Shown here: one piece after another, positions 1 to 17,560 of the stretch
Numbering within the stretch: the stretch's first letter is position 1
How the letters are laid out: every line of letters begins with the position of its first letter
NCBI GenBank assembly: GCA_036365515.1
Contig: CM070873.1
Span: 230,577,876 to 230,641,875 of the forward strand
From: Torymus aiolomorphi
Taxonomy: Eukaryota; Arthropoda; Insecta; Hymenoptera; Torymidae
DNA length: 64,000 nucleotides
Direction: 5' to 3'
Program-made: the position numbers and the translations under genes
The notes under the pieces: generated by a model
What the model saw: only the letters and a program-made list of their open reading frames with translations
What the model was told of the DNA's origin: nothing
Databases searched by the model: none

Positions 1-333
1 TGATTATCAAAATTTCATGGTTATAATAATGTATTTGTAAAATTGTAATACTATTTTAAAATAATTTCCTTTTTTTGATAACAAGAACAGGCATACATAT
101 ATACATATGACATACATTATGAACGATATGAAATTGCATAGATAAGATTATGCACTCTGAATCGCTCCTAATATCAGACTATAAACAAAAGATTCATAAA
201 CAAATCATCTGTTCCAAAGACTGCTTACTTTACATAATTTTCGTTCTCAAAATTACATAACAATTTCTTTCGGCACAAAATTAACAAGTAAAATTAAAAA
301 AAAAAAAACTAGTATAAAAACTAAGATATAAAC

Positions 334-3300
334 ATGTCAAATCGTGGTAGTGGCGGAAAATCAACATCAAATCCGTCAAGAACTCGCGGAAAAACATCCC
401 GATCAACTAAACCAGCGCCAGCTCCGTCTCATCCCTCTCCACCTCCAAGAAAAGGGTAAGTTTCTTCGATTTTCAGCAAAATCCTAATTTGAATTTCCCG
501 CCTTTACACTTACAATAATAACGCGGTAAGTTCAAAAAGCTCTTTAAACACCTAGCCTAACATATCGGGCACTACCCTGTCATCTTCATCTCAATTTAAT
601 AATATTCGCCACCTCATCTTGGTGGAATTGTACTACTCCACATACGCATACCTTGTTATTTCCCGAAGAAAATTTATCGCGAAAAACAACATCGCGCAAT
701 ACTTTTTTAGATCTCGTAACATAACGCACTTTTCCGCGCACATGCGACTTTGGCAATGCGCCCGGTAAAGCATCGCGCGTGTTTTCGTCGAATGATTTTG
801 CGAAAAAAGCCGTCACGTGCAGCGCAAGCGCACTTTCACCCCCGTATCTCCTGTTTATCATCGTTTTGACCGAAAATTTCCCGAAAGTTTACATCACCAA
901 CTGCAATTGCACTTGGTGTGTAGTATCTAGAGGATGCGCGAACGATGGCGCGTACGCGATGCCAATTGTACTGAAGTGAGTCGCTTACACGTGCCACGTC
1001 ATTTCTGCTCGCCGCTTCTAGAACGTCGCGTTGACCAATGAACGCATGGACCAAGCCTCCCACCCGATTGCGTTGCGTAATCATGTTGCCAGCTTCGGGG
1101 CGGAAGTTTAAAGAGCGAAGCTAGAGCGCTGGACGGCCGAGAACCCAGTCGCAAGTTGAAGCTCAGTGAGTTGCAACGTGTTTTTTTTAGACCAGTGCGT
1201 TATTAAGCGTCCTTGATATTTGCGAAACCTGTGTTGTTAAGGAAAACCCGGATTAAAATGCCGCGACGTGGACGAGCATCCGCACCCCCCGCAAGGACGT
1301 AAGTACAGCATCTTTTTTTCTGCTTTACGTGCTTAGCTAGTTTTCGGAGACAAGGGAGGTGAAAGACGCGCCCGTAAAATGTTGCGACACGGGAATTTGC
1401 TAGAATTCTTGAGCGTCGTCGGCGGATCGTTACGTCACATTTCACGCGGTCACTATCGAGACAACGTGATTGACACTGATAGAGATAGGTCCAAAGGACA
1501 GATTCTTGCGAGTCGGCTGCTACGAATGTAAACTTTGACATCACGTGTCAATGGCATTTGCATAATTATAAGCTAATCGTCTTGATTGTTGGTTATGTAA
1601 ACTATGACTATATTTTCTTTTAACTTAAAGATAACAATGAACATAGAGAAAATTGCTTATGCACTCTCTCTGTTAACAAAGAAGGGTTTTTTAATTAATG
1701 ACAGCGTTAATGACTAATCAAATATGTATCATTGTTCACACTGATCATTGAACTTGAGCCAAATAAAGTAAGAAAGAGTGCTTTAGCTATATTGATCTGT
1801 CTCACAGTCTGATGCAAGAATTTCACATTTTATAATACATTGACCATTTTCTTCCTGAATTTCAGTGTCAGGCCTGCGGCCCGTGCAGCTCCAGCTCCAG
1901 TAGCAGCACACCCACCAGCACATGCACCTGCTGCTACACCCATGGTTGCTCAACCAGCTCAGCAGGGACCCTCGCTAATGGGACAGATGGCTGCTACTGC
2001 TGGTGGTGTAGCCATTGGTTCTGCAGTTGGACATACCATGGGCCATGCCCTCACAGGAATGTTCAGTGGAGGATCCAGCGAGACCGCTGCTGCCCCAGCT
2101 GCAGCTGCACCAGCAGCTGCTGCTCCAAGTGCTGCTGCTCAGCCTAGTGGAGCCTGCGCTTGGGAGATTAAGCAATTCTTGGAATGTGCTCAAAACCAAA
2201 GTGATCTCACTTTGTGCGAGGGTTTCAATGAAGCTATTCGTCAATGCAAAGTTGCTAATCGTGAGTATTTACTTTATAATTATAAACCTAGTTTTAGAAG
2301 TTAAAAAGAAATATTGAAAGTTTAATAAAGTGAGAAAATAAAATTTTTAATTATGAAATATTTTTTTTGTTACAGATCTAGCCATCTAAAAATGGAAAAA
2401 AAAATAGTTAATTCAATTACTGATTGGAAATCTCTTTTCAAAGCAACAAAGTTGTTGAAATTGTTCAGTTTTTAATTTTTGTATAGTCCTGTATTTTTAT
2501 TTACACTTGTTTGAAGATATTCTGAAAGTAATACCTCATTACTTGTAAACTGAGAAATAAAATTAGTTGGTAATCTTACTCCAGAAAATGTGTTTTATTT
2601 TACATGAACCTTAACAATAAAATTTATTTTAATGCATACACAAGTTTTGATTTAGAATAAATATAAGTTTTCATAGGGATGACATAACCAATTCTTGTAA
2701 ATAGTATTGCATGTTTTATACTTTTTGGAAGTACACTGATATTTCTATACGATTACGGCATATAATTTAGAGAATAAGGCTTGTTTAGTAGGACCAAATA
2801 ATTATTGAGTCATAATAATACAAAGAAAATAAATATGTTAGTATTTCTACAGTTAATAATATTAACAAAAATAGACATTCATTTGAAAAATATTTTTATA
2901 TACAATTTTTAAAAACTTTGTTAATGATTAGTCACTAGTTTTATAATTTAAATATACGTATGTTGAAATAAAAATTTACTTTTAATCCATTTATAATTTA
3001 CAATTGCCATTTTAATTTAAATTATAATCTAAATATAAATTCGTCCTCATAGAATAAAAGAATTTTATACCACTCTAACCTCAAAATCACAACTTTGATA
3101 TGATTTTTCGGCGCTCGTGGTATAAAATACCGTTCGAAACTAGTGCGTAAGTCGATTATTTAGGTGGTGTGACTTTTTCACACTCCCTTCGCTCGTACAA
3201 AAAGTCACACCAGCTAAATAATCGACTTCCCCATCCGTGTCGAAATGTACTATTCATGCATTCTATATCATATCATTATTACTTATACTACTTTTTGTAA

Positions 3301-4690
3301 ATGCAATGGTAAAAAGGAATTTCATAGGTCTGTTTCATACACACCATATCATTCTTTTACTGTTAAACATTCAAACATTACAGAATGAAGTTCTTTATTT
3401 TATTATGACTCAAATGTTAATGGTTAATTACAATTTCAAACAATGAATGCAATGGTTTTTTATGAAAAAAAATTGTTTTAGCTGTTTATACAAAATGATT
3501 ATTATGACCCTCATGTATTTAAAAGTTAAGATATTTTGTTTAAATGGTTTTTGAAACATTATAGAGGAGATGTTGTCATCATTCAACCAGTACCCCGACA
3601 ACCTGGTATGCTTGGTACATTCGCAGGGACTGCAGCTGGAGTTGCCGCGGTATAGTTACTAATTTTACATAAATACGCAAATTCTAAAGAGGTTTGTCAT
3701 AACATTGAATATTACAGGGAACAGTTATTGGTGATAAAATAACAGGAAGAAATGAATCTGATTCTTCAGCATCAACACCTACAGGTGCACTACCAGTTGG
3801 CCCTTGTCAGTATGAAGAACAACAGCTTCTTGGCTGTGCTCAAAATCAAGCTGAATTACGACTATGTGAATCCTTTAAACAGGCTTGGATGGATTGTTTA
3901 CGGAGATATAGTATGTTATGCATTTTATTTGATTTTTATCATCAAATCGATAAGGTTATCAAATATTGTTGGAAACTGTCAGTAAAAATATTCACCAAAC
4001 ATATCAATATGAAAAAAAACTCAATTACAATAACAATCTTAATTTCTTGAATACTTGAGTATAAATATACTTTCATATATAAATATAGAATTAATCAACA
4101 ATTTTGTCAGAAAAATTATTAAAATTATTTGCCCATTTTTTATTAAATAATTTTTCAAAATCCTTAATATTTCCTTATTGATAATATAACAGCTATAGAC
4201 TAATGAAGTAAGAACTTAGTTGAAAAGTTAACTTACTTAAAAAATAAATAATTATTAAAATCAAATGTAATTTTGTACATTTACATAAGTCCAAATTTGT
4301 AACTTTGAGATATCTAGTAACACTATCATTTTCTACAATTATTTCTTTATTTATTTCATGTATACAATTATTGAATATTATTATAAATAAAAAATTAAAT
4401 ATATATCATAGACTTTGTATTGTTTACTTTTATATATTAAAATAAAAGATGAATACATCATAAAAATTTTTTAAATGAAAGCTACATTTTATAAATAAAA
4501 ATTTCGATATAAATGGTCAACGTAAAATATGTGTCTATGTACATTTCTTAGAAAATAGAACATTTGAATAATAATTCATATAACCTTTCCGATTTGAGAT
4601 AAAATTTTCTATACAATAAAATAGTTTGTATTTTAAAAAATATCAAGTATTTCAAATTTATAGGTTGACTTTATTGCAGATCCGAGATGA
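334..4690 (+). CDS. CHCHD2/CHCHD10-like twin CX9C protein (copy B, host of nested copy A)
   Basis: Proposed exons: 334-455, 3565-3649, 3718-3910, 4680-4690, about 136 residues. The N-terminus is rich in Ser, Arg, Lys and Pro, as expected of a mitochondrial targeting region. The middle is a Gly/Ala-rich helix (residues ~50-75). The C-terminus holds two CX9C pairs ([11 protein letters not shown] and [11 protein letters not shown]), the CHCH fold of intermembrane-space proteins linked to cristae and respiratory-chain regulation. Intron 1 is phase 2 and the last intron phase 1, exactly as in copy A, which supports homology and the distant first exon. Copy A lies wholly inside intron 1 on the same strand. 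The last exon is uncertain: 4680 gives the ending Asn-Pro-Arg, while an acceptor near 4106 would give a different three-residue tail. The long Ala/Pro linker of copy A is absent. Exons 2-3 are secure; the link to exon 1 is inferred. Confidence 0.68.
1258..2389 (+). CDS. CHCHD2: CHCHD2-like mitochondrial twin CX9C protein (copy A)
   Basis: Three exons, 1258-1298, 1866-2260 and 2376-2389, join in frame to 149 residues, close to the usual CHCHD2 length. The start is [11 protein letters not shown], a basic mitochondrial presequence. A long Ala/Pro-rich segment follows, then a Gly-rich amphipathic helix ([15 protein letters not shown]), a second Ala-rich linker, and the CHCH domain with [11 protein letters not shown] and [11 protein letters not shown]. 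It ends Val-Ala-Asn-His-Leu-Ala-Ile. Family members enter the intermembrane space through the Mia40 disulfide relay, act with MICOS and cytochrome c oxidase, and are implicated in mitochondrial stress signalling. A tandem acceptor at exon 2 (1865 or 1871) would change two residues without breaking the frame. The gene sits in intron 1 of its paralogue and is followed by the Miro gene in the opposite direction. Confidence 0.9.
2556..2561 (+). terminator. Polyadenylation signal of CHCHD2-like copy A
   Basis: A canonical AATAAA lies 167 bases past the copy A stop codon. Termination here would end copy A before exon 2 of the host copy B at 3565. Confidence 0.5.
3151..3226. repeat. Short inverted repeat in CHCHD2-like intron
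   Basis: Arms begin GTCGATTATTTAGGTGGTGT and end in their near-complement AATAATCGAC, around the core TTCGCTCGT. It lies just upstream of copy B exon 2. It may be the remnant of a small hairpin element; no function is evident. Confidence 0.5.
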
Positions 4691-4944
4691 GTACAAAATA
4701 ATGGCGAGAAGAGCTGTACTATCAATAATTAGACATTCGACAAAATCTGTAATAAAGTCAATATTCTCTTATACGCAATTTGATCGTTTTCTAATTATTT
4801 TACTCAGATATTTTAAATAGGGATTTTCACAAGCGACTAAATACACTCCAGCGAATAATAGTTTTCATCAAATTAACGCATTTTAGAAACGAACGTTTAC
4901 TGAATTAGAACGGGTGCCGTAAATAGTTAAGAGGGAATGGTAGA

Positions 4945-10560
<5,616 letters not shown>

Positions 10561-10916
10561 AAAACGATGTTGAATTCTGAACATTTTTAATAAATAAGAA
10601 ATCATGATAAGCGTTTTTTTTTTGTTTTCGTAATGCGGAGTGAATAATCTTTTTTTACAACTTTAAAGCTGATTGACGATCAGAAACATTTATTTAAAAG
10701 TATTAAATAGTGCGTCAACTTGATTGATTAACTTGCGTGCAAAAATGCATGCTAATAAGCTATTGATATTATATTATAAAACATAACCCATGCATATTGG
10801 TAGTGTCGATATTGTTATAAGAATAGTAGGTATACGTTGACTTTAACCGTTTTTGCTGGATTTTTTTATTTTCTTTAAAAATCGTGCTAACGTTTCATAC
10901 TATATAAAAAGCTTTA

Positions 10917-11339
10917 TTAAGGGGGTCCGAAAGTCAATTAAAAATTCAAATTTCGCGCCACAATCTAGCAGACGAAAAAATAAATAATTTGCCTATAACA
11001 AATAGTAAAAACAATATTACGGAAAACCAGGACTGCATTGCCCTCCGTTACATTATTATCTATCATTTTACAAAGTTTGAAGTTTCTATATAAATATTTC
11101 GCTGAATGGCATTTGAATAATGTCTCAAAATCAAGTAATTCAAATGCCATTCAGCGAAATATTTATATAGAAACTTCAAATTTTGTTAAATGATAGATAA
11201 TAATGTAACGGAGGGCAATGCAGTCCTGGTTTTCCGTAATATTGTTTTTACTATTTGTTATAGGCAAATTATTTATTTTTTCGTCTGCTATATTGTGGCG
11301 CGAAATTTGAATTTTTAATTGACTTTCGGACCCCCTTAA
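10917..11339. mobile_element. Long palindromic MITE bounded by TTAA
   Basis: Two arms of about 200 bp (10921-11118 and 11138-11335) are near-perfect reverse complements around a 19-bp loop. The left end reads TTAAGGGGGTCCG and the right end CGGACCCCCTTAA, so the element is flanked by TTAA on both sides, the target duplication typical of piggyBac-type transposition. No transposase frame is present, so it is non-autonomous. The arms differ at a few positions (for example AATCTAGC against AATATAGC). Confidence 0.8.
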
Positions 11340-13784
11340 ATAATGTTGAAAATATAATAAGCTTTTGGAACGATCTTGCAAAATTTGACACGATAAAGAT
11401 ATTAAAGATGGATTATATCGTTTTGGTATCTATTATTATTAATAAATAAAATAGATCGGATATTATATGTTTCGTTTATTGTCATGATACACCAAAAGTA
11501 AACTATATAAAATATATAAAATTCCTTAGGGATACGTTATAATCTTACTGTTAATTAAAAGTTAATTCAAATATGCTTTCGAAATATAGTTAAAACTTTC
11601 TATCCCAAATAACATGTTGTATATACATGTCGATACAATGAAGATATAATAAATTGATCAGTATGTTTTGGGAAAATGAGATTACGGCTATAGCATTGAT
11701 TAAATTGCTAATTATTTAATTATACTTAATGATTGTACACTGACGTAGAACAACTTATTTCGTCTAACGCACTAACTAAATGCTAAAATATATAAAAATA
11801 ACTGTATTCTTGAAGAATTTAAAGCATTATTTTATAGTTAAATAATGTCAAAATATAATAAATAAAGTTGTCAGACTGCTAGTTAACGAAATATTCTCTG
11901 TAAATCGTGATCTTTACGTTTACACGATATATAGACTCGAATTACCATCTTATTGACGACACCTTAGCCACATGTGATTTCGTTTATACTGAAACCCTGG
12001 CCACGTACTTACCACTCTTGTAATGACTCAAAAAAAGAGTCTGTAATTCATTGGTTCCGCTGTGTCACTTTATAATAAGGGCACAGGAAGAAATAATATG
12101 GAAACAACACGTTCGAAGGAAATTTTTTAAACTTTATTGATAAATATGAAACAAATCCATTCATTTAAAAATAGGCAAAAAATCATTAAAATATTTTTGA
12201 CCGGTATGTGGTTCAAATTTTGTACCATTATTTGTTAACCGTTTTTATATACTTAAGTGCCAATTAATTTTAAATCATTGTAAATCTTATTAAATAATAA
12301 ATGCAGTGTGCGTGTGTGAGGATGGATGAGATGGAGGTGCAGAATAGCGACTGCGTTATAAAGAAAGCAAGACAAAGCTATTTCGTAATTAGTCATTTCG
12401 CAAAATTTTGTCCGCTAGGTATCTTCACATATTACGTCATGGAGACTTTACGACGCAGATTAATTATATTATAATGAAAAAATAATATGTTTATTTAAAA
12501 TATTGGTGGATGATAATAACATATTTATTTTTTATTATAAAAGGTCGTCATTAAAATGAAATAAAGTGATTATTCACGATTTTTCAAAGATTATTCTAAT
12601 TAATTTATGTTTCAGCAGCGTATTTTTCTCCTATATTCAGATTCCGAACCAAGCGATAAGAGCGGACAATGTTTTGTCGTACGTTATCCAGGGTTCACAC
12701 ATCTTACCTACATGACGAAAATGTAATTTATTATTTATATTAGCAATAATACGTACAATAAATTAATAATGCCGAGTTGAACACTTCAAAATTTATTTCA
12801 CTCATATGTTCCTTGTTAATTTATTTTTTTTCCCAGTTGAACGTGGTTCCCTGACGTCTTCGGCATGAAACATCAAAGATGCGGAATAGCTCTAATTTGG
12901 CTGTCTTTATGACACAGCACTTATTCTGCACTTTTATTTTCTTTTAAAAATAAAAGATTACATACACAATCAGCTATTCTCCTTTATGTTCAATGAAATA
13001 CAAGATTTGACTCAATGATACCGGTATTAAAGGCAAAGAAATAATTTTTTTTAACTAAATTGAAATTTCTTACGCTGCATTTACTCTGTTCAAAGACACG
13101 CGTTTTTATTCGACAGTACTCTATATTTTTGATTGAAAGGAATAATTTTTTTGGAACAAGTAAATATTTCCTTGTTTTTACTATAACGATTTTAAATGTC
13201 CATCGTAATTTCAAATAAAGCATGCATAGTAAGGGAGGCTAATGTTATCAAACAAAATCATAATTAATACCAATATTATTGAGTTAAAAACATTGAATTT
13301 TCTCACTATGCATGCTCTCTTTAAAATTATGATTGACATTTAAAAACTTTCCTCTCTTAAAAAAGTGATGGAGGAAATCTGTCATCACAATAAGACTGCT
13401 TTGATTGGTTGTTGCTAGCTCATTTGATTGGTCTACATAGAATAAGCGCCAAAATCGAGTATGTTTGAATTTTGAAGATTAGACTCTTGCCTTTGAATAT
13501 TTAAAACTGAATAGTATAAGAAAAATTTCCGATTTTATTTATGAGACTTACGTTATTATCGTATAATTTAAACTATTTGAAACAAACTTTTAAAATGAAA
13601 CTTGATCATGTTCATAACCTCAAAACCAAGAAACAAAGAGATAAAGTGGCTAGTATAGTAAAAACAAAGAAATATTTGTTTGTTCGAAAAAAATTACTGT
13701 ATTCAATCAAAAATATATTGCTTTTCCGTAAATATGAATTTACATATTGTATAAGACATATTTCTTAACTGCAATGAAATTTTC
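11340..13784. other. AT-rich intergenic DNA without recognisable genes
   Basis: Small open frames here are AT-rich and repetitive with no domain signature. Two imperfect copies of AGCATGCATAGT in opposite orientation lie near 13216 and 13302. Nothing else stands out. Confidence 0.5.
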
Positions 13785-13938
13785 GGCATGGTGTGGTTTG
13801 TGCACATAAGAATTATGCACATATTTATTGTGCACACTTTAGCATTGGAGTATACACATAGATATAGATATACACCAATGCTAAAGTGTGCACAATAAAT
13901 ATGTGCATAATTCTTATGTGCACAAACCACACCATGCC
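13785..13938. repeat. Near-perfect 70-bp-arm hairpin
   Basis: Arms 13785-13854 and 13869-13938 differ at a single base and enclose a 14-bp loop. The arms contain GTGCAC three times, a nested short-repeat pattern. The near-identity implies a young element or a hairpin whose pairing is maintained. Either a very small foldback MITE or a hairpin-RNA source would look like this. Confidence 0.75.
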
Positions 13939-14021
13939 AAATTTTCTTTGATTCAAAGAATATTTATTTATTGTATTCGTTTCTTTGAATCCAAGAAAAC
14001 TTTCTTTGTTTCAAAGAAAAT

Positions 14022-14151
14022 TCACAGAAAAAGGTTACGGGCAATTAAAACTGTCAAATAGTGAAAAATACTATTATAGTACTATTATAGTACTATAATA
14101 GTATTTTTCACTGTTTTGACAGTTTTAATTGCCCGTAACTTTTTTCTGTGA
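14022..14151. mobile_element. Palindromic MITE with TCACAGAAAAA ends
   Basis: The left end TCACAGAAAAAGGTTACGGG is mirrored by CCCGTAACTTTTTTCTGTGA at the right end, and the pairing runs through to the centre (TATTATAGTACTATAATAGTA). It is about 130 bp with no coding capacity. It lies 83 bp from the previous hairpin. No clear target duplication was found. Confidence 0.7.
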
Positions 14152-14790
14152 TCTATTACCATCTTGATCAAGGTCCCATTTTAAAAGTAACCTTTTTTAC
14201 AAATTATTTAGCTTTTGGTGAGGGATATTGATACAGTTGCATTCGCCTTAAGCATATTTTGAATGGTGTTCTGTCAAGTATAAATTAGCAAAATAATTGG
14301 CATCGATCTGCAAAAATTCTGAGAAATTCTACTTATAATTTTGAAACTTTTTCCCATTTAATATGCTATACAAAAAGTTTCAAGTTTTTGAGTTAAAAAA
14401 TAATAAAAATTGAAGATTTATGAAAAAATACAAAATTTTCAAATTTTCAATTAATTCTAACTTTTGAACGATTGAATATTTTACTCTAAAACTCTAGGGT
14501 TGTGTTTTGGGGCTAATTTGGAATGAGTAAAAATTTTTGAGCAATTTTAAAATTTTGATCTGAACAGTTGACATGAAGTTACCCATATATACATTTTTAC
14601 ATCGGAGATTGGGTATACACTTATAATCGAGTAGTATGCAACTAGTGTGTGAAATGAACTCTTTTTCACGAGAAGCGACTGCAGCAAACAAGTCGCCGGT
14701 GACGAGTGCCATGTGATCGGTCAAGTAAAAAAAAATCACACACGAGTTGCCTATTATTTTTTTGTCGAGTTTGTGTGGAGGCCGTGCGTG

Positions 14791-14858
14791 AAGTAAAATA
14801 ATCCGTGTGTGAAGTTTACTTCACGCATAGTTTTAAATAATTACGGATTATTTTACTT
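14791..14858. repeat. Small inverted repeat
   Basis: AGTAAAATAATCCGT is mirrored by ACGGATTATTTTACT about 65 bp later, with TGTGTGAAGTTTACTTCACGC between them. This is a short hairpin-forming sequence of unknown role. Confidence 0.5.
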
Positions 14859-16695
14859 TTATATACGCAAAGTTGATCAAACAAATTTATTATTAAAAAA
14901 TCATATTCTTGTATGAAAAACTTACATAATAATTTAATTTTTGCAATAACTGATAAAAGGAAAATGGAATATATAACGTTTTTTTACATAACATTTAATA
15001 ATAGATAGCATACGTAGAAGGCGTTACAATTCTGTATAGCAGTGATAATAAATTACATATATACCTATTATGATATTTAGGTCACCTACTAAACTTCAAT
15101 AAATTTAATTTAAGTAAAAATATCTTTGGATAAAACATCCTTACTTATGCTCAATTAATTTTATAGTCCAATCTTATAGATGTAAAGGAACAAAGTATGT
15201 GGAGATTATAAATTTATCAAAATCTGATAAAAAAATTTCGCTAATTTATATTCACAAGTATGACAGATTTTACATTGTAAGTATTTATATAATAATCATG
15301 TATTACATTTATATCTATAAGCTTCTATTCAAACATTATATCATAAATTCTGAATATTTTAAAAGAATTTGGATGTTTACTATACGAAGAGAGTGCCTTC
15401 TGCATAACAAATTTACCTTAATTTTACTTAGATACTGCTTACTCGTGTCATTTCAAATTATTTTCCATGTCATCGTTACCTTAAACATAAAACATTAAAT
15501 CCCATAAATTTAAAATTAAATATTTCTATTACAATTTCATGCACTATGTTAAATTTCAATAATTATTTATACATATTATGTTTAATCACTAAGCTAGTTT
15601 ATAACGATAATGAAAATATTTGAAAGCAACCCGTAAATGAAAGAGTATCCACTACCGCACAGCACGCAAAATTCTTGAAGAATAAACTGATGTTTCCAAG
15701 AGGAATACTTCATGAGACCACATGCACGTCTGAAGTACGATAAGTAAAGAAGCATATCATATAATGAACATATTGAAAAATACGCGTGTGCACAGATAAA
15801 GTTGTGAAATAAACACTATAATGATAACCCTGCAGCGCATATAATCACCTGCGTGAAGTCTGGAAAGATTTATCGAAATTATCTTCCTCTTGCGAAAAGT
15901 TCGATACTCGGAATATCCTTTTATATTGGTTGCGGAGAAACGTATTGCAACCGAAATCCGTGATGTAACAGATAATGCATTAAAATTAAAACTAATAATA
16001 TACTGCTGATATGGGTACCTATATATTTATTGATATACGAGTGAACATTAAATTAGTTTATTCATAGGTATTCATATGAATCTATTTAGTAAAGTATTTT
16101 ATAAATAATGAACACAACTTTCTCTCAAAGGTACAATACTTTTAATCAAATAAATGAAAAATCAATACTATTATTAAAATAATAAAAACAGCATGTTATA
16201 GTACTCTAAAGCGCTTAAAAATTAGGACTTAAATCAAATTTCGTTATCATTCAGGCGAGTTTTAAGTCTTTTAAGTTATTTAAGAATATTGTAATTTCAT
16301 AAACTTGAAATTAAAAAGAGGCTTATTACAATATGTACATATAATTAATTATATAGTTATCTTATACCTTGTTAGCTTAGCAAATATTATAGCTTTTCCA
16401 ATCGTAATGTCACTTGCAATTTTTATTACATTACGAAATAGATAAGTTAAGGAGTACATATAAAAATTGATATAAAAATTTGTAGCAGCAAATTTAAAGT
16501 AGTTTTGAATAAGTCTAAAAATTGATATAGGCTAGTGATACACTACAGTACCTTGTACACTCGTGCCTTAGTACACTACAGTACCTCGGTTGTCAATCTA
16601 TAATGACTAGTATCGGAGACGTGCTGGTGCAGTTGTGTGCACTAGAAGGATAAGCGAGATAGTCCTTATTAATCTATTTTATCATTATTTATATT
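14859..16695. other. AT-rich intergenic DNA, nothing recognised
   Basis: A 99-codon open frame at 15199-15498 consists mostly of Ile, Tyr, Lys and Phe, as expected from AT-rich noncoding DNA, and has no domain signature. I see no gene or structured element here. Confidence 0.5.
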
Positions 16696-17560
16696 GTTAC
16701 CTAAGCACAAAAATGTTGTATGTCCACTTTTTGAATTTTTTCAGTCGATTAAAAAAAAGTAAAAGGAAAAAATATTTAACCCATTTCGTCCTGATAGGAT
16801 GCACATCTTCAAGTTTTTTCAGTCACCCTAAGTTCAACGAAAACTGTTTCAGAAAAATTTGAGACCAGTCAATATTGACGTAAAATTTTATGATTTTTCC
16901 GAATCTGCTATTAAAATTAGTTTTTGATAAAAAATTGATCTAGATAGGTTATGTTTACTTTTTTTAGCGAAAATTCGTATTTAAAAAAAAAAAAAAAAAT
17001 TTTCAAAAAATCAATGTTTTCGGATCGAAGTCAATGAGGAGTACGGTCGGGAAGTGAATATATCGCTTCCTCGTATACCCTTTTCCTTAATGTTAATGTG
17101 ATTTCATATGAAAATCAAAAATTTCAAATCAGCGACCCCCTTAGTGCAAATTATTGCTTAGATATATCTGATTTCAATTTTTTTATCCGTTATCTTGGAT
17201 CCGCCATTTTGAACTTTTCAAATCGAATCTCAGATTCGTAATCAGCGACCCCAAAAACCCCCCTGTACCAATTTTCACGTGAATCCGCATAAGAAATTAA
17301 TTTTTATGTACAAAAAATACTATCCGCCATTTTAAATACCGTCATTTTGAATTTTCACATAAAATCACGTAAACATTAAGGAAAAGGGTCCGAGGATGCG
17401 ATATATTCATTGAACTTAGGGTATCTGAAAAAACTTGAAAAAGTGCGTCCTGTCAGGACATAATGGGTTAACATAGTTAATATAACTCACAGAAAACTTT
17501 TTTTGTTGATATCTCGAAATGAGAAAAAGTGGACATACAGCATTATTGCGCTTAGGTGAC
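16696..17560. mobile_element. 0.86-kb inverted-repeat element
   Basis: The ends pair over more than 150 bp with gaps. GTTACCTAAGCACAA at the left matches the complement of TTGCGCTTAGGTGAC at the right. GTATGTCCACTTTTT pairs with AAAAAGTGGACATAC, and TAACCCATTTCGTCCTGATA with its near-complement around 17450-17470. The centre carries AATCAGCGACCCC-type motifs twice but no transposase. The arms are diverged, so it looks like an old foldback or terminal-inverted-repeat element. Confidence 0.65.
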
